In this document: positions 1 to 7,806 of the stretch, piece after piece
Layout: each line of letters begins with the position of its first letter
Position numbering within the stretch: the first letter of the stretch is position 1
Assembly: GCA_002352445.1 (NCBI GenBank)
Contig: DEIL01000038.1
Coordinates: forward strand, 1 to 20,689
DNA: 20,689 bases
Reading direction: 5' to 3'
Source: Desulfobulbaceae bacterium UBA2775
GTDB taxonomy: Bacteria > Desulfobacterota > Desulfobulbia > Desulfobulbales > Desulfocapsaceae
Notes under the pieces: model-generated
The model's input: the letters and a program-made list of their open reading frames with translations, nothing else
What the model was told of the DNA's origin: nothing
Database searches by the model: none
Translations under genes and position numbers: made by a program

Positions 1-453
1 GTCAAATCCAGTGTTGCTCTAGGGTTACTCCTCAGCCAGGGGATTGGTGATACCTTCAGGATTTCTCTTACCCGGGATCCGGTGGAAGAGATTCGGGTCG
101 GGTTTGAGCTTTTGCGCTCACTGAAGATTCGAGAACGGGGGCCGGAGCTCATCTCCTGTCCGACCTGCGGGCGTACCCAGATTGATCTCTTCAGCCTTGC
201 GGAAAAGGTCGAGAACTATGTTCAGACTATGGAAACGCCCTTGAAAATTGCTGTTATGGGTTGTGTTGTAAATGGTCCGGGGGAGGCTCGAGAGGCGGAT
301 ATTGGTGTTGCCGGCGGTAACGGGGTTGGCATTATCTTCAAGAAGGGGGAAGTTTGGAAGAAGGTGAGTGAAAACGAACTGATGGATGTTTTTATGGCGG
401 AGCTAAAAAAAATGGAAACCAGGGATGTCAAAACCCTGAAAACGGGAAAATAA
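1..453 (+). CDS. ispG: 4-hydroxy-3-methylbut-2-enyl diphosphate synthase, C-terminal part (5' end outside window)
   Basis: This is the last 150 codons of IspG (GcpE), the cytoplasmic iron-sulfur enzyme that makes HMBPP in the MEP isoprenoid pathway. Reading frame 1 is open from the first base, so the gene is cut by the window edge. The C-terminal domain that holds the [4Fe-4S] cluster is complete: SCPTCGR gives two cysteine ligands, and GCVVNGPGE gives the third cysteine and the glutamate ligand of the family. The glycine-rich GVAGGNGVG stretch is also typical. It ends with TAA 9 bases before proS, so the two are probably co-transcribed. A GTG at 82 lies inside the domain and is not a real start. 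Identity is very secure. Confidence 0.96.
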   Translation, partial: VKSSVALGLLLSQGIGDTFRISLTRDPVEEIRVGFELLRSLKIRERGPELISCPTCGRTQIDLFSLAEKVENYVQTMETPLKIAVMGCVVNGPGEAREADIGVAGGNGVGIIFKKGEVWKKVSENELMDVFMAELKKMETRDVKTLKTGK

Positions 454-462
454 TATAACGAT

Positions 463-2172
463 ATGCGCTATTCTGAGACACTGTTGCCGACTCTGAAGGA
501 AACTCCTGCTGAAGCTGAAATTGTGAGTCACAGATTGATGCTGCGGGCTGGATTTATGCATAAGCTCACCTCCGGGATATATTCATATCTTCCCTATGGT
601 CTTGCTGCTATACGTAAAGTTGAGAATATCGTCCGGGAAGAGATGAATCGAGCAGGGGCTCACGAACTGCTGATGCCTTCGGTTCAGCCTGCTGATTTAT
701 GGAAGGAATCCGGCCGCTATGAAAAATATGGTCCGGAACTTCTACGGTTTCGAGACAGGCATGACAGGGAATCCTGCCTCGGTCCAACCCATGAAGAGGT
801 GATCACCGATATCATCCGTAAAATGTTACATTCCTACAGGGATTTGCCAATTAATCTCTACCAGATCCAGACAAAATTTCGTGATGAAATCAGACCACGG
901 TTCGGGCTGATGCGGGGCCGTGAATTTATCATGAAAGATGCCTACTCTTTTGATGTCAGTGATAGTGCTGCGGAGATCAGCTACCGGAGAATGTATGAGG
1001 CGTATCGACGCATTTTTACCCGTTGCGGCCTTGAATTCAGGGCAGTACAAGCCGATTCCGGGGCTATAGGCGGCAGTTTTTCTCATGAGTTTATGGTGCT
1101 GGCTGAGACCGGGGAGGATACTGTCGTTTTCTGCAGGGAGTGTGAATATGCTGCGAATATTGAAAAGGCGGTTATCAGGTTAAAAGAGAATAATCAGGTC
1201 GAACCCCTTGCCGAACTTGAGAAGGTAGAGACTCCGGGGAAACGAAAAGTCGATGCGGTCTGTGAATTCCTGCAGATATCACCGGATCAGCTTGTCAAGA
1301 CGCTGGTCTTTATAGCCGACAGTGTTCCTGTTGGCGTGCTGGTCAGGGGAGACAGAGAGGTGGAGGAGGTTAAGCTGAAAAATCTCCTTGGTGCAGCCGA
1401 TGTCGAAATGATTGATGATAAACAGGTGTACGATATTACCGGCGTACCTACCGGGTATCTCGGGCCTGTCGGTCTCACCATAAAGATTGTTGTTGACCAG
1501 GAAGTAGAATCGATGGTGAATTTTTATGTTGGTGGTAATGAAAAGAACTACCATATGAAAAATGTCAATGCTATTCGCGATTTTGAGGTAAGTGCGGTTG
1601 CTGATTTACGACAGATTACAACCACTGACCCCTGTCCCGAGTGTGGTGGAAAACTGGAACTGACCGAAGGAATTGAGGTGGGACATGTTTTTAAACTCGG
1701 TACCGGCTATTCAGAGTCAATGCAGGCAACTTTCCAGGATGAAAACGGTCAGGAAAAACCTTTTGTCATGGGGTGTTACGGTATCGGAGTCAGTCGGGTT
1801 GTAGCGGCTGCGATTGAACAGAACCACGATGATAACGGTATAATTTTCCCTGTCCCTCTGGCACCATATACGGTTATCGTTCTCAACCTTGGCTTAAAAG
1901 ATAAAAAAATCACTGAAGCGGCAGAGCGGTTGTACAGTGAGCTTCAATCTCAAGGTGTTGATGTTCTGCTTGATGATCGGGATGAGCGTCCAGGATCCAA
2001 GTTCAAAGATGCAGATCTCCTGGGAGTACCGTTCAGGGTCACCGTTGGCAAAAGTTTGACCAACTCTGGGCTTGTTGAAGTGAGAGATCGTAAGAGCGGC
2101 GCGACAGAAGAGGTGACTCCTGACCAGGTGGTTGCGGTTCTGCTGTCAAAAATTGCTGTAGAGCAAATATAG
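463..2172 (+). CDS. proS: Prolyl-tRNA synthetase, bacterial type with editing domain
   Basis: The 569-residue product charges tRNA-Pro with proline in the cytoplasm. Class II motif 2 is seen around residues 139-162 (FRDEIRPRFGLMRGREF), followed by the KDAYSFD block. An INS (YbaK-like) domain that edits Ala-tRNA-Pro fills roughly residues 230-390 and is flanked by two CxxC pairs (CREC and CPEC), as is usual in the bacterial type. Motif 3 follows (MGCYGIGVSRVVAA), then the anticodon-binding domain to the end (VLLDDRDERPGSKF). The length matches the bacterial family. The ATG at 463 begins the canonical N-terminus (MRYSETLLPTLKETP), although no strong ribosome-binding site precedes it. The gene lies between ispG and the Rel gene with short gaps, which indicates an operon. 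Confidence 0.98.
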   Translation: MRYSETLLPTLKETPAEAEIVSHRLMLRAGFMHKLTSGIYSYLPYGLAAIRKVENIVREEMNRAGAHELLMPSVQPADLWKESGRYEKYGPELLRFRDRHDRESCLGPTHEEVITDIIRKMLHSYRDLPINLYQIQTKFRDEIRPRFGLMRGREFIMKDAYSFDVSDSAAEISYRRMYEAYRRIFTRCGLEFRAVQADSGAIGGSFSHEFMVLAETGEDTVVFCRECEYAANIEKAVIRLKENNQVEPLAELEKVETPGKRKVDAVCEFLQISPDQLVKTLVFIADSVPVGVLVRGDREVEEVKLKNLLGAADVEMIDDKQVYDITGVPTGYLGPVGLTIKIVVDQEVESMVNFYVGGNEKNYHMKNVNAIRDFEVSAVADLRQITTTDPCPECGGKLELTEGIEVGHVFKLGTGYSESMQATFQDENGQEKPFVMGCYGIGVSRVVAAAIEQNHDDNGIIFPVPLAPYTVIVLNLGLKDKKITEAAERLYSELQSQGVDVLLDDRDERPGSKFKDADLLGVPFRVTVGKSLTNSGLVEVRDRKSGATEEVTPDQVVAVLLSKIAVEQI

Positions 2173-2173
2173 A

Positions 2174-2190
2174 ATAAACGTACGGTTTAT
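2174..2190. repeat. Inverted repeat just upstream of the Rel start
   Basis: ATAAAC and GTTTAT are perfect 6-base arms around a 5-base loop (GTACG). The repeat begins one base after the proS stop and ends four bases before the Rel ATG, where a ribosome-binding site would normally lie. It could be a weak translation-modulating hairpin, an operator, or chance in AT-rich sequence. Confidence 0.3.
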
Positions 2191-2194
2191 AATA

Positions 2195-4387
2195 ATGTCA
2201 CAACCACTGATTACAAACCCTAACGGATTAAAAGGGTTAAAAGTCCTTACCTCAAATTATCTGCACCGTGTAGATCTGGCTCCTATTGATGATGCATGGG
2301 AAATTGTCAGTCAGGTACATAAAGGAAAGCAGCATTTCTCAGGTGAATCGTATGTTAACCACGTCCTTGAGGTTGCCTCTACCCTTGCCTCTATGCACCT
2401 TGATCTGGATACGATTCTGGCCGGTATGCTTCATGGTGTGCTCAAGGAAAATATTACTGTTGAGGAATTAGGAGAGAAATTTGGTAAAGATGTTGCCTCA
2501 ATAGTCGCAGGATCAACCCGGATAACCAATGTTCGTTATAACAGCAAGATAGCGAACCAGGCGGAAAATGTCCGGAAAATGCTGCTGGCCATCGCGGAAG
2601 ATGTCCGGGTTCTGCTGGTCAAGCTTGTTGATCGACTGACTGATATGTTCCTGCTTGATAAGGTTGACAGGGAACTCCAGGTGGAGATCGCCAGAGAAAC
2701 TATGGATCTGTACGCCCCACTTGCCAGCAGGCTGGGGATTGATTGGCTGAAACGGGAACTTGAGGATTACTCTTTTAGATTCCTCTACCCGCAGGAGTAT
2801 GCTGAGCTTTCAAGTAAACTGGAAAGTTCATTTGAAGAGCGACAGAAGTATGTTGAAGAGGTTATTGCAATTCTCAGTGAAAAACTGACAGAAAATAATA
2901 TCAGACCCCTTCGTATTTTTGGTCGCCCCAAGCACCTCTATTCAATCTACAAAAAACTGGTAGTTCAGAATATTCCCCTTGAACGGGTTTATGATAAAGT
3001 GGCTTTCAGAATAATTACCACTTCTGTAAATGAGTGCTATGAGGCTTTGGGAACTGTCCACGCAAACTGGGCTCCGGTACCGGGAAGGATAAAGGATTTT
3101 ATTTCAGTACCGAAAGCCAATAACTATCAATCAATGCACACCACTGTTCTAGGTCCCCGCGATCATTTTATTGAGATTCAGATACGAACTGAAAAGATGG
3201 ATAGGGTGGCACAGGAAGGAGTTGCAGCACACTGGGCCTATAAAGAAGGCCAGAACGCTTCTTCAAGGGATGCAAAACTTTGCCGCGAGTTGAAAAAACT
3301 CGTTTCTTCTCTTAACGATGTTGAGGATCCAAGGGAATTCCTTGACAGTGTAAAAGGGGAGTTGTTTGATCCTGATGTTTATGCGCTGAGTCCAACAGGT
3401 GAGGTAAAGGAATTTCCATTGGGCAGTTGCCCCATCGATTTTGCATATTCTATACACACAGAGGTTGGAGACCGTTGTGTTGGAGCCAAGGTAAACAGTC
3501 GTCAAGTTCCATTGAAGTATAAGCTGCAGAGCGGTGATATTGTAGAAATTATCACTTCGCCGACCCAGGTTCCCAGGCGGGGCTGGCTGGATCTGGTGAA
3601 GACCAGCAGGGCCCGTGCCAGGATACGATCATGGCTCAGGCGGGAAGATAAAGAAAAGGCACTTACACTTGGCAGGGAAATCTGTGAGAGGGAGGTTCGG
3701 AAACACGACACAACCCTTAAAAAGATGATTAAGAGCGGACATATCAAGATGCTTCTCAAGGAACTGAAGTGCAACTCTCTTGATGATATGCTGGTCAAAG
3801 TCGGTGGTGGTACGATCACTGTCCAGAACCTTGTAAAGGCACTATTACCTCCTGAACTGCGGCGTGAAGATGAGCCCACTGCGACAGATCTGGCACCGGA
3901 GGAACTGGCAACTCTGCTGGGCAGCCAGCATGGCAAATCGGACAAACATGAAAAATCCGGAATCAAGATAGATGGCGTTGATGGTATGCTGGTGAAGGTA
4001 AGTCAATGCTGTCAACCGGTACCGGGTGATCCTATAGTCGGTTTTATTACAATGGGCCGCGGTGTCTCCGTACACAGAGCGGATTGTGTCAATTTGCTCA
4101 GGTCAGATCCCAAGCGGTGGCTTGATGTTGCCTGGTCCGGCCTCGCTGATAAGCAGTTTAAGGTTGCTATTTATATAACTGCGGAAAATAAACGAGGGAT
4201 ATTTACGGACATAAGTGCGGTGATCAGCCATGACAACGCAAATATTGTTGAAATGTCCGGTCATACAACAGCAACGGATTTAGCCGAACTGAAAATCTCT
4301 TTAGAGGTTGAGAATCTGGAAAACCTTACTGTTCTTCTACAGCACCTTAGGCAGTTGCCGGAAGTAATAACTGTTCGTCGACTTTAG
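2195..4387 (+). CDS. RelA/SpoT-family (p)ppGpp synthetase with a degenerate HD hydrolase domain
   Basis: The 730-residue protein has the full long-RSH layout. The HD domain is at about residues 35-190, the synthetase at 235-350, TGS at 393-455, a Cys-rich zinc finger at 598-635 (CC at 605-606, H627, C631) and ACT at 655-730. The synthetase looks intact: GRPKHLYSIYKK, YDKVAFRI, the G-loop YQSMH and EIQIRT are all present. The HD site is not: the HD pair reads H80-G81, the following ED pair reads K84-E85, and the usual HNM is TDM at 149-151. The synthetase loop is RIKD (298-301), the RxKD form typical of bifunctional Rel/SpoT rather than the ExDD of RelA. It probably makes, but does not degrade, (p)ppGpp. 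It sits 22 bases after proS and no good ribosome-binding site is visible. Family certain; RelA versus Rel naming open. Confidence 0.94.
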   Translation: MSQPLITNPNGLKGLKVLTSNYLHRVDLAPIDDAWEIVSQVHKGKQHFSGESYVNHVLEVASTLASMHLDLDTILAGMLHGVLKENITVEELGEKFGKDVASIVAGSTRITNVRYNSKIANQAENVRKMLLAIAEDVRVLLVKLVDRLTDMFLLDKVDRELQVEIARETMDLYAPLASRLGIDWLKRELEDYSFRFLYPQEYAELSSKLESSFEERQKYVEEVIAILSEKLTENNIRPLRIFGRPKHLYSIYKKLVVQNIPLERVYDKVAFRIITTSVNECYEALGTVHANWAPVPGRIKDFISVPKANNYQSMHTTVLGPRDHFIEIQIRTEKMDRVAQEGVAAHWAYKEGQNASSRDAKLCRELKKLVSSLNDVEDPREFLDSVKGELFDPDVYALSPTGEVKEFPLGSCPIDFAYSIHTEVGDRCVGAKVNSRQVPLKYKLQSGDIVEIITSPTQVPRRGWLDLVKTSRARARIRSWLRREDKEKALTLGREICEREVRKHDTTLKKMIKSGHIKMLLKELKCNSLDDMLVKVGGGTITVQNLVKALLPPELRREDEPTATDLAPEELATLLGSQHGKSDKHEKSGIKIDGVDGMLVKVSQCCQPVPGDPIVGFITMGRGVSVHRADCVNLLRSDPKRWLDVAWSGLADKQFKVAIYITAENKRGIFTDISAVISHDNANIVEMSGHTTATDLAELKISLEVENLENLTVLLQHLRQLPEVITVRRL

Positions 4388-4398
4388 TGGTAACCCCC

Positions 4399-4845
4399 AT
4401 GGCTGTCTGTCAGGTTTGTGGTAATGAAATTTCTGGAAGCAGTTTGAGCTGCAGGTTTTGTGGTAGTAAACAGGGCGGAGTTCATCTGTCAAAGAGTCAG
4501 AGGTTTGTCCACAAAACGGTCAATCTCGAACAGGGACGTCCTGTAGTCGAGGCTGCGTTACAAAAGCTCGATGAAGCACTTGAAGACGCTGTAAAAAATG
4601 GTGTTCGTGTGATGACCCTGATTCATGGCTATGGGTCCAGCGGCAAAGGTGGACTTATCCGTTTGGAATGCAGAAAAAACCTGGATTTTTTGAAAAGCAG
4701 GGGACGGATTCATGATTATATTGCCGGAGAGGAGTTTTCCAGAAGATTTGGGCCGACTAAATTTCTTCTTCAACGATATCCTCAACTGGTAGAAGATAAA
4801 AATATTAACAAGGGAAATCGAGGGATTACACTTGTAGTGTTGTAA
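4399..4845 (+). CDS. Zinc-ribbon protein with a C-terminal Smr-like domain
   Basis: The 148-residue protein opens with two CxxC pairs (CQVCG and CRFCG), a small zinc ribbon in residues 3-24. A region resembling the Smr domain follows: a long helix (VVEAALQKLDEALEDA), then LIHGYGSSGKGGLIR, matching the HGxG motif of Smr endonuclease domains, and a final beta strand (GNRGITLVVL). The usual LDLHG motif is changed to NLEQG, so nuclease activity is doubtful. The ATG at 4399 was chosen. A GTG at 4387 in the same frame overlaps the Rel stop codon and would add four residues; neither has a clear ribosome-binding site. Being directly after the Rel gene suggests the same transcript. The exact role is unknown; Smr domains act on nucleic acids in repair or ribosome rescue. 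Confidence 0.8.
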   Translation: MAVCQVCGNEISGSSLSCRFCGSKQGGVHLSKSQRFVHKTVNLEQGRPVVEAALQKLDEALEDAVKNGVRVMTLIHGYGSSGKGGLIRLECRKNLDFLKSRGRIHDYIAGEEFSRRFGPTKFLLQRYPQLVEDKNINKGNRGITLVVL

Positions 4846-4849
4846 TTAT

Positions 4850-4864
4850 CCCATTAGTTATGGG
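4850..4864 (+). terminator. Weak hairpin between the Smr gene and the FKBP gene
   Basis: CCCAT and ATGGG pair around a TAGTT loop, five bases after the Smr stop codon. No run of T follows, only AT-rich sequence, so this is at best a weak terminator or attenuator at the end of the ispG-proS-rel-smr unit. Confidence 0.2.
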
Positions 4865-4900
4865 TCGATTAAATTAAATTTTATTAAAGGGAATTATTTT

Positions 4901-5611
4901 ATGAAAAAGAAAATTGTATCAGCGATATTTGCTCTCTGTCTAGTCGTTCCGGCAGTGTCTTTTGCTGCCGAAGATAAAAAACCGGCAGTTCCCGAGAGTT
5001 TTAAAGAAAAATTGAGCTATAGCATGGGATTTGAAGTAGGCCATTACTTCAAAGGAGCGGGAGAAGAAATTCAGAAAGAACTCTTACTTCAGGGGATAAC
5101 AGATGCCTATGATGGGGTAAAACCAGCTATTGCTCCAGAGGAAATGGCTGCGGTGCAAAAGCAATATGCTGTGAAAATGCAGGAAAAACAAAAAGTGGAA
5201 ATGGCGGCAATGCTCGCTAAAAATAAAGAAACAGGTGACGCCTATCTGGAAAAAAATAAGAAAAAAGATGGTGTAAAGGTAACTGAGAGCGGCCTTCAAT
5301 ATGAAGTGATCACTCCCGCTGAAGGGGCAAAACCAACGTCTGCTGACAAGGTAAAAGTTCACTATGTCGGCACCCTGATTGACGGCACAGAGTTTGATAA
5401 TTCAATAAAGCGTGGTGAACCTGCTGTTTTTGGTGTCGGACAGGTAATCAAGGGGTGGAGTGAGGCTATGCAACTCATGAATGTCGGCTCCAAGGTGAGA
5501 CTGGTTATTCCTTCAGACCTGGCCTATGGAGAGCAGGGAGTTGCTCCCTCAATTCAACCAAATTCGGTTCTGATCTTTGAAGTTGAGCTGATATCAATTG
5601 AGAAAGAATAG
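4901..5611 (+). CDS. Exported FKBP-type peptidyl-prolyl cis-trans isomerase (Mip/FkpA-like)
   Basis: The 236-residue protein speeds proline isomerisation during protein folding, probably in the periplasm. A Sec signal peptide covers residues 1-22 (MKKKIVSAIFALCL, then VSFAA before cleavage). Residues 30-125 form the helical dimerisation domain of the Mip/FkpA type, rich in Lys and Glu. Residues 130-235 are the FKBP domain with the usual active-site residues: VHYVGTLIDGTEFDNS, VIKGWSEAM and LAYGEQG (Y155, D166, W186 and Y209 by count). AAAGGG lies 9 bases before the ATG. The gene stands alone, 55 bases from the Smr gene, and ends at a strong hairpin terminator. It could be named fkpA or mip, but the choice cannot be made from sequence alone. 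Confidence 0.94.
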   Translation: MKKKIVSAIFALCLVVPAVSFAAEDKKPAVPESFKEKLSYSMGFEVGHYFKGAGEEIQKELLLQGITDAYDGVKPAIAPEEMAAVQKQYAVKMQEKQKVEMAAMLAKNKETGDAYLEKNKKKDGVKVTESGLQYEVITPAEGAKPTSADKVKVHYVGTLIDGTEFDNSIKRGEPAVFGVGQVIKGWSEAMQLMNVGSKVRLVIPSDLAYGEQGVAPSIQPNSVLIFEVELISIEKE

Positions 5612-5641
5612 CGTAATTTTGCTCAAATTGCTGTCTTTAAC

Positions 5642-5675
5642 ATGGGTCGATCCAGTCGCCGGGTCGACCCATTTT
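5642..5675 (+). terminator. Intrinsic terminator after the FKBP gene
   Basis: ATGGGTCGA (5642-5650) and TCGACCCAT (5664-5672) are perfect 9-base arms around a 13-base loop, followed by a T-rich stretch on the + strand. The right arm lies in GGGTCGACCC, which is itself palindromic, so other folds compete. It separates the + strand FKBP gene from the convergent lptG gene. On the - strand no T run follows, so it mainly serves FKBP. Confidence 0.75.
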
Positions 5676-5689
5676 AATTTGCTGAAGAG

Positions 5690-5706
5690 TTTTTACAACG
5701 CCAGCA
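5690..5706 (+). repeat. Degenerate 17-base intergenic repeat, copy 1
   Basis: TTTTTACAACGCCAGCA lies between the FKBP terminator and the end of lptG. It matches copy 2 (8943-8959) at 16 of 17 positions. Confidence 0.45.
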
Positions 5707-5710
5707 TTTC

Positions 5711-6799
5711 TTAGCGGTCATTTTTTATCAGTAAAATAAAACCGGCAAAGGAAAAAATGGTGTGAACAGTGACGGCCGCCACCATCGGGGATAAATAACC
5801 GGCAATGGCAAGTGATTGAAGCGCCCCCCAGAACCCCCAGGCAAGGAACGCAAGCCCGCAGCTTGCTGGAATTGCAACTGATAGATCTCTACCCCATTTT
5901 CGATAAGAAAAAAGAAGAATAGGCATTCCAAGCAGGAGCAACGGCGTGCCAAGCAGTATATAAGAGATTCGGCCTAGAAAGTTCGTTCGGGCAGTTCTTT
6001 TTTCATGTTCTACTCTAGTACGGGATATTTCGCCGTAAAGATCGGTTAAAGACAGTTCTGCTGTTTTATTCAAGGGTATCAGGAAGTCTTCCGGTCTCTC
6101 AGGCAGTTCAAGTTGCCTGGATTTGAAATTACTGATTTTGTAGTCTTCTCTCCCCCCCTGCTCCTGGATCTGTCCATGGGTAAGTACCCAGAGCTCTTTT
6201 TTATTATCCCAGTCGGCAAATTCTGCAGTAACCAGGGTCTGTATGTTGTATTGACTATCCCACCGAGAATACGAAATATCTTTAAAAATAAAACGGGAAG
6301 TGTCAGGCCATCCGAAGGAGTAGAATCCATCATGACCTTTGTAGTAATAACGATTGTTACGAAGAATCCCCAGGAGCACTTTTCCCTTGAGTTGTTCGAA
6401 CCAGATATTGTTTGTGGTTGCAATGGTGACCGGCAGCAGGAATTCTGCTGCTGCAATAAAGAGCATTGTAAAAACAACAGAACCGATCAAAAAAGGGCGT
6501 ACAATTGCCCTGAGTGGAATTCCGGCAGCTTTTAGTGCTGTCAGTTCGTTTGTGTGGTTCAGAATCCCAAGACTGATTACCCCTGAGAGAAGGATAAGTA
6601 CAGGACCCAGCTGATCCACAATATAAGGGATGGTCATGATGAAATATTTGAGAGACAGGCTCAGTGGTTTGCCTGCGTTGCTGAAGTCATCAAATTTCTC
6701 AAAAAAGTCGACAAGCAGATATATGGAAGCAAAAGCTGCGTTGACGGTAAAAAAATATTTTACAAATTGACCTAGTAAGTATCGGTTGAGCAGATTCAA
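5711..6799 (-). CDS. lptG: LPS export system permease LptG (YjgP/YjgQ family)
   Basis: The 362-residue inner-membrane protein belongs to the LptF/LptG family, which with LptB2 extracts lipopolysaccharide for transport to the outer membrane. Three membrane helices are seen at about residues 12-34, 57-80 and 100-120, then a periplasmic beta-rich domain (about 130-265), then three more helices at 275-297, 308-330 and 336-357. The N-terminus (NRYLLGQFVKYFF) and the NELTALKAAGI cytoplasmic loop are typical, and the VDFFEKFDD turn favours LptG over LptF. The start is TTG at 6799, supported by GAGG five bases upstream; no ATG fits the family N-terminus. No lptF lies alongside, so the partner must be elsewhere. 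crcB lies upstream on the same strand with a 157-base gap. Confidence 0.92.
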   Translation of the reverse strand: MNLLNRYLLGQFVKYFFTVNAAFASIYLLVDFFEKFDDFSNAGKPLSLSLKYFIMTIPYIVDQLGPVLILLSGVISLGILNHTNELTALKAAGIPLRAIVRPFLIGSVVFTMLFIAAAEFLLPVTIATTNNIWFEQLKGKVLLGILRNNRYYYKGHDGFYSFGWPDTSRFIFKDISYSRWDSQYNIQTLVTAEFADWDNKKELWVLTHGQIQEQGGREDYKISNFKSRQLELPERPEDFLIPLNKTAELSLTDLYGEISRTRVEHEKRTARTNFLGRISYILLGTPLLLLGMPILLFSYRKWGRDLSVAIPASCGLAFLAWGFWGALQSLAIAGYLSPMVAAVTVHTIFSFAGFILLIKNDR

Positions 6800-6802
6800 A
6801 AG

Positions 6803-6812
6803 AACCTCAAAA
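6803..6812 (-). promoter_or_regulatory. Ribosome-binding site that fixes the lptG TTG start
   Basis: On the - strand TTTTGAGGTT places GAGG five bases before the TTG at 6799. This supports translation from TTG. Confidence 0.6.
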
Positions 6813-6880
6813 TAACTATTTAATGCCTTACTCCAGAACTTCTGTAAAAAAAAACAAGAAATCGAGGAAGGTTGTTTAAA

Positions 6881-6886
6881 ATTATA
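6881..6886 (-). promoter_or_regulatory. Possible -10 element (TATAAT) upstream of lptG
   Basis: A perfect TATAAT on the - strand lies about 80 bases before the lptG start, in the gap behind crcB. No convincing -35 box is found at 16-18 bases, so this is a weak call. Confidence 0.3.
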
Positions 6887-6956
6887 TCGTTGAATATACT
6901 TTCATAGCATTTATCCAAAGGGCTTGTTTTTATAGCATCTTTTTATGAGTATGGTA

Positions 6957-7337
6957 CTAAAAGCGAAAAACACGGTGACAGAGGTAGAAGCCCAGAATGA
7001 CCATACCGAGCCCCAGAATGTTACTCATAAAAAGATAACTCAAAGCCTGTATAGGTTCACCCACTTTAAACAATTGAACACTCTCCCTGGCAAAGGTGGA
7101 AAATGTGGTAAATCCTCCTAGAAAACCGGTGAAAAGAAACAGCCTGAACTCATGACTGATATGGACTTTGTCAAAATAACACCAGAAGATACCGATAAGC
7201 AATGAGCCCAGTAGATTCGCAATAAGTGTTCCCAGCGGAAAATTTTTATGCACCAGTTTTTCAGCGCCAAAGGCTATAGCGTATCGGCTGATAGAGCCCA
7301 GTCCCCCTCCAATGGCAATGGCAATGAGTGTTTTCAT
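6957..7337 (-). CDS. crcB: Fluoride ion channel CrcB/Fluc
   Basis: The 126-residue membrane protein is a Fluc channel that exports toxic fluoride and works as a dual-topology dimer. Family signatures are present in order: GGGLGSISRYA near the N-terminus, PLGTLIANLLGSLLIG with the pore asparagine, and GFLGGFTTFSTF, which carries the phenylalanine box and the central sodium site. Four membrane segments fit the length. The start is ATG at 7337 with only a poor ribosome-binding site. I looked for a fluoride riboswitch in the upstream gap and did not recognise its conserved elements. It points the same way as lptG but the 157-base gap makes independent expression possible. Confidence 0.95.
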   Translation of the reverse strand: MKTLIAIAIGGGLGSISRYAIAFGAEKLVHKNFPLGTLIANLLGSLLIGIFWCYFDKVHISHEFRLFLFTGFLGGFTTFSTFARESVQLFKVGEPIQALSYLFMSNILGLGMVILGFYLCHRVFRF

Positions 7338-7806
7338 AATAATGTACCGTCTTCAAGGCGGTGGTTCTTTGTTTGGTGAGATGTTCTGGTGTAGGTACCA
7401 TTAACATTCACTTGCGTCAAGTTCAGCATAGTCCACATATTTACTGAGAATAAAAAAAATCTGTGAATTGTAATGTATCACATCACCCTCCATTTTATCA
7501 AAGCCTTGCATTTAAAATAACCAGTATGGTATAGTTGAGGCTTGTCGCAGTGTTACTGTCCTTGGTAACCATCTGTTATGATTGTTTTTTTTGTGAAGAC
7601 ATATGGTTGCTGATGGATCGATTTTCCAGTAATACTGAACTGTCCTGTTTGTTTGGTTTTCAGAAACCGTGCGGGACTGAATTCTATAGGAGGTGGCTGA
7701 CATTTTGACGCAATTGACGCCCGACGTTAGTCGTACAGACTAAAGGAGGGATGGAGTCAATAGCAACTGAAATAGATAGCTTAGGCTGCATATTTATTTC
7801 CACGAA
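7338..7806. other. Divergent intergenic region between crcB and the DHH gene
   Basis: This 469-base stretch holds no convincing protein-length gene. A TTG-started 12-codon reading frame at 7705-7743 is preceded by AGGAGGT (7688-7694) at a usable spacing. Its TAA overlaps a second strong ribosome-binding-like site, AAAGGAGGG (7742-7750), which touches an ATG at 7751 with almost no spacing. TTGACGC occurs twice, at 7705-7711 and 7714-7720, as a direct repeat. On the crcB side TTGACG (7415-7420, - strand) resembles a -35 box but lacks a good -10. A - strand frame at 7512-7703 has no ribosome-binding site and looks spurious. Confidence 0.5.

Noticed and set aside
7338..7500. A fluoride riboswitch upstream of crcB
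   Set aside because: I did not find the conserved crcB-motif elements on the - strand.
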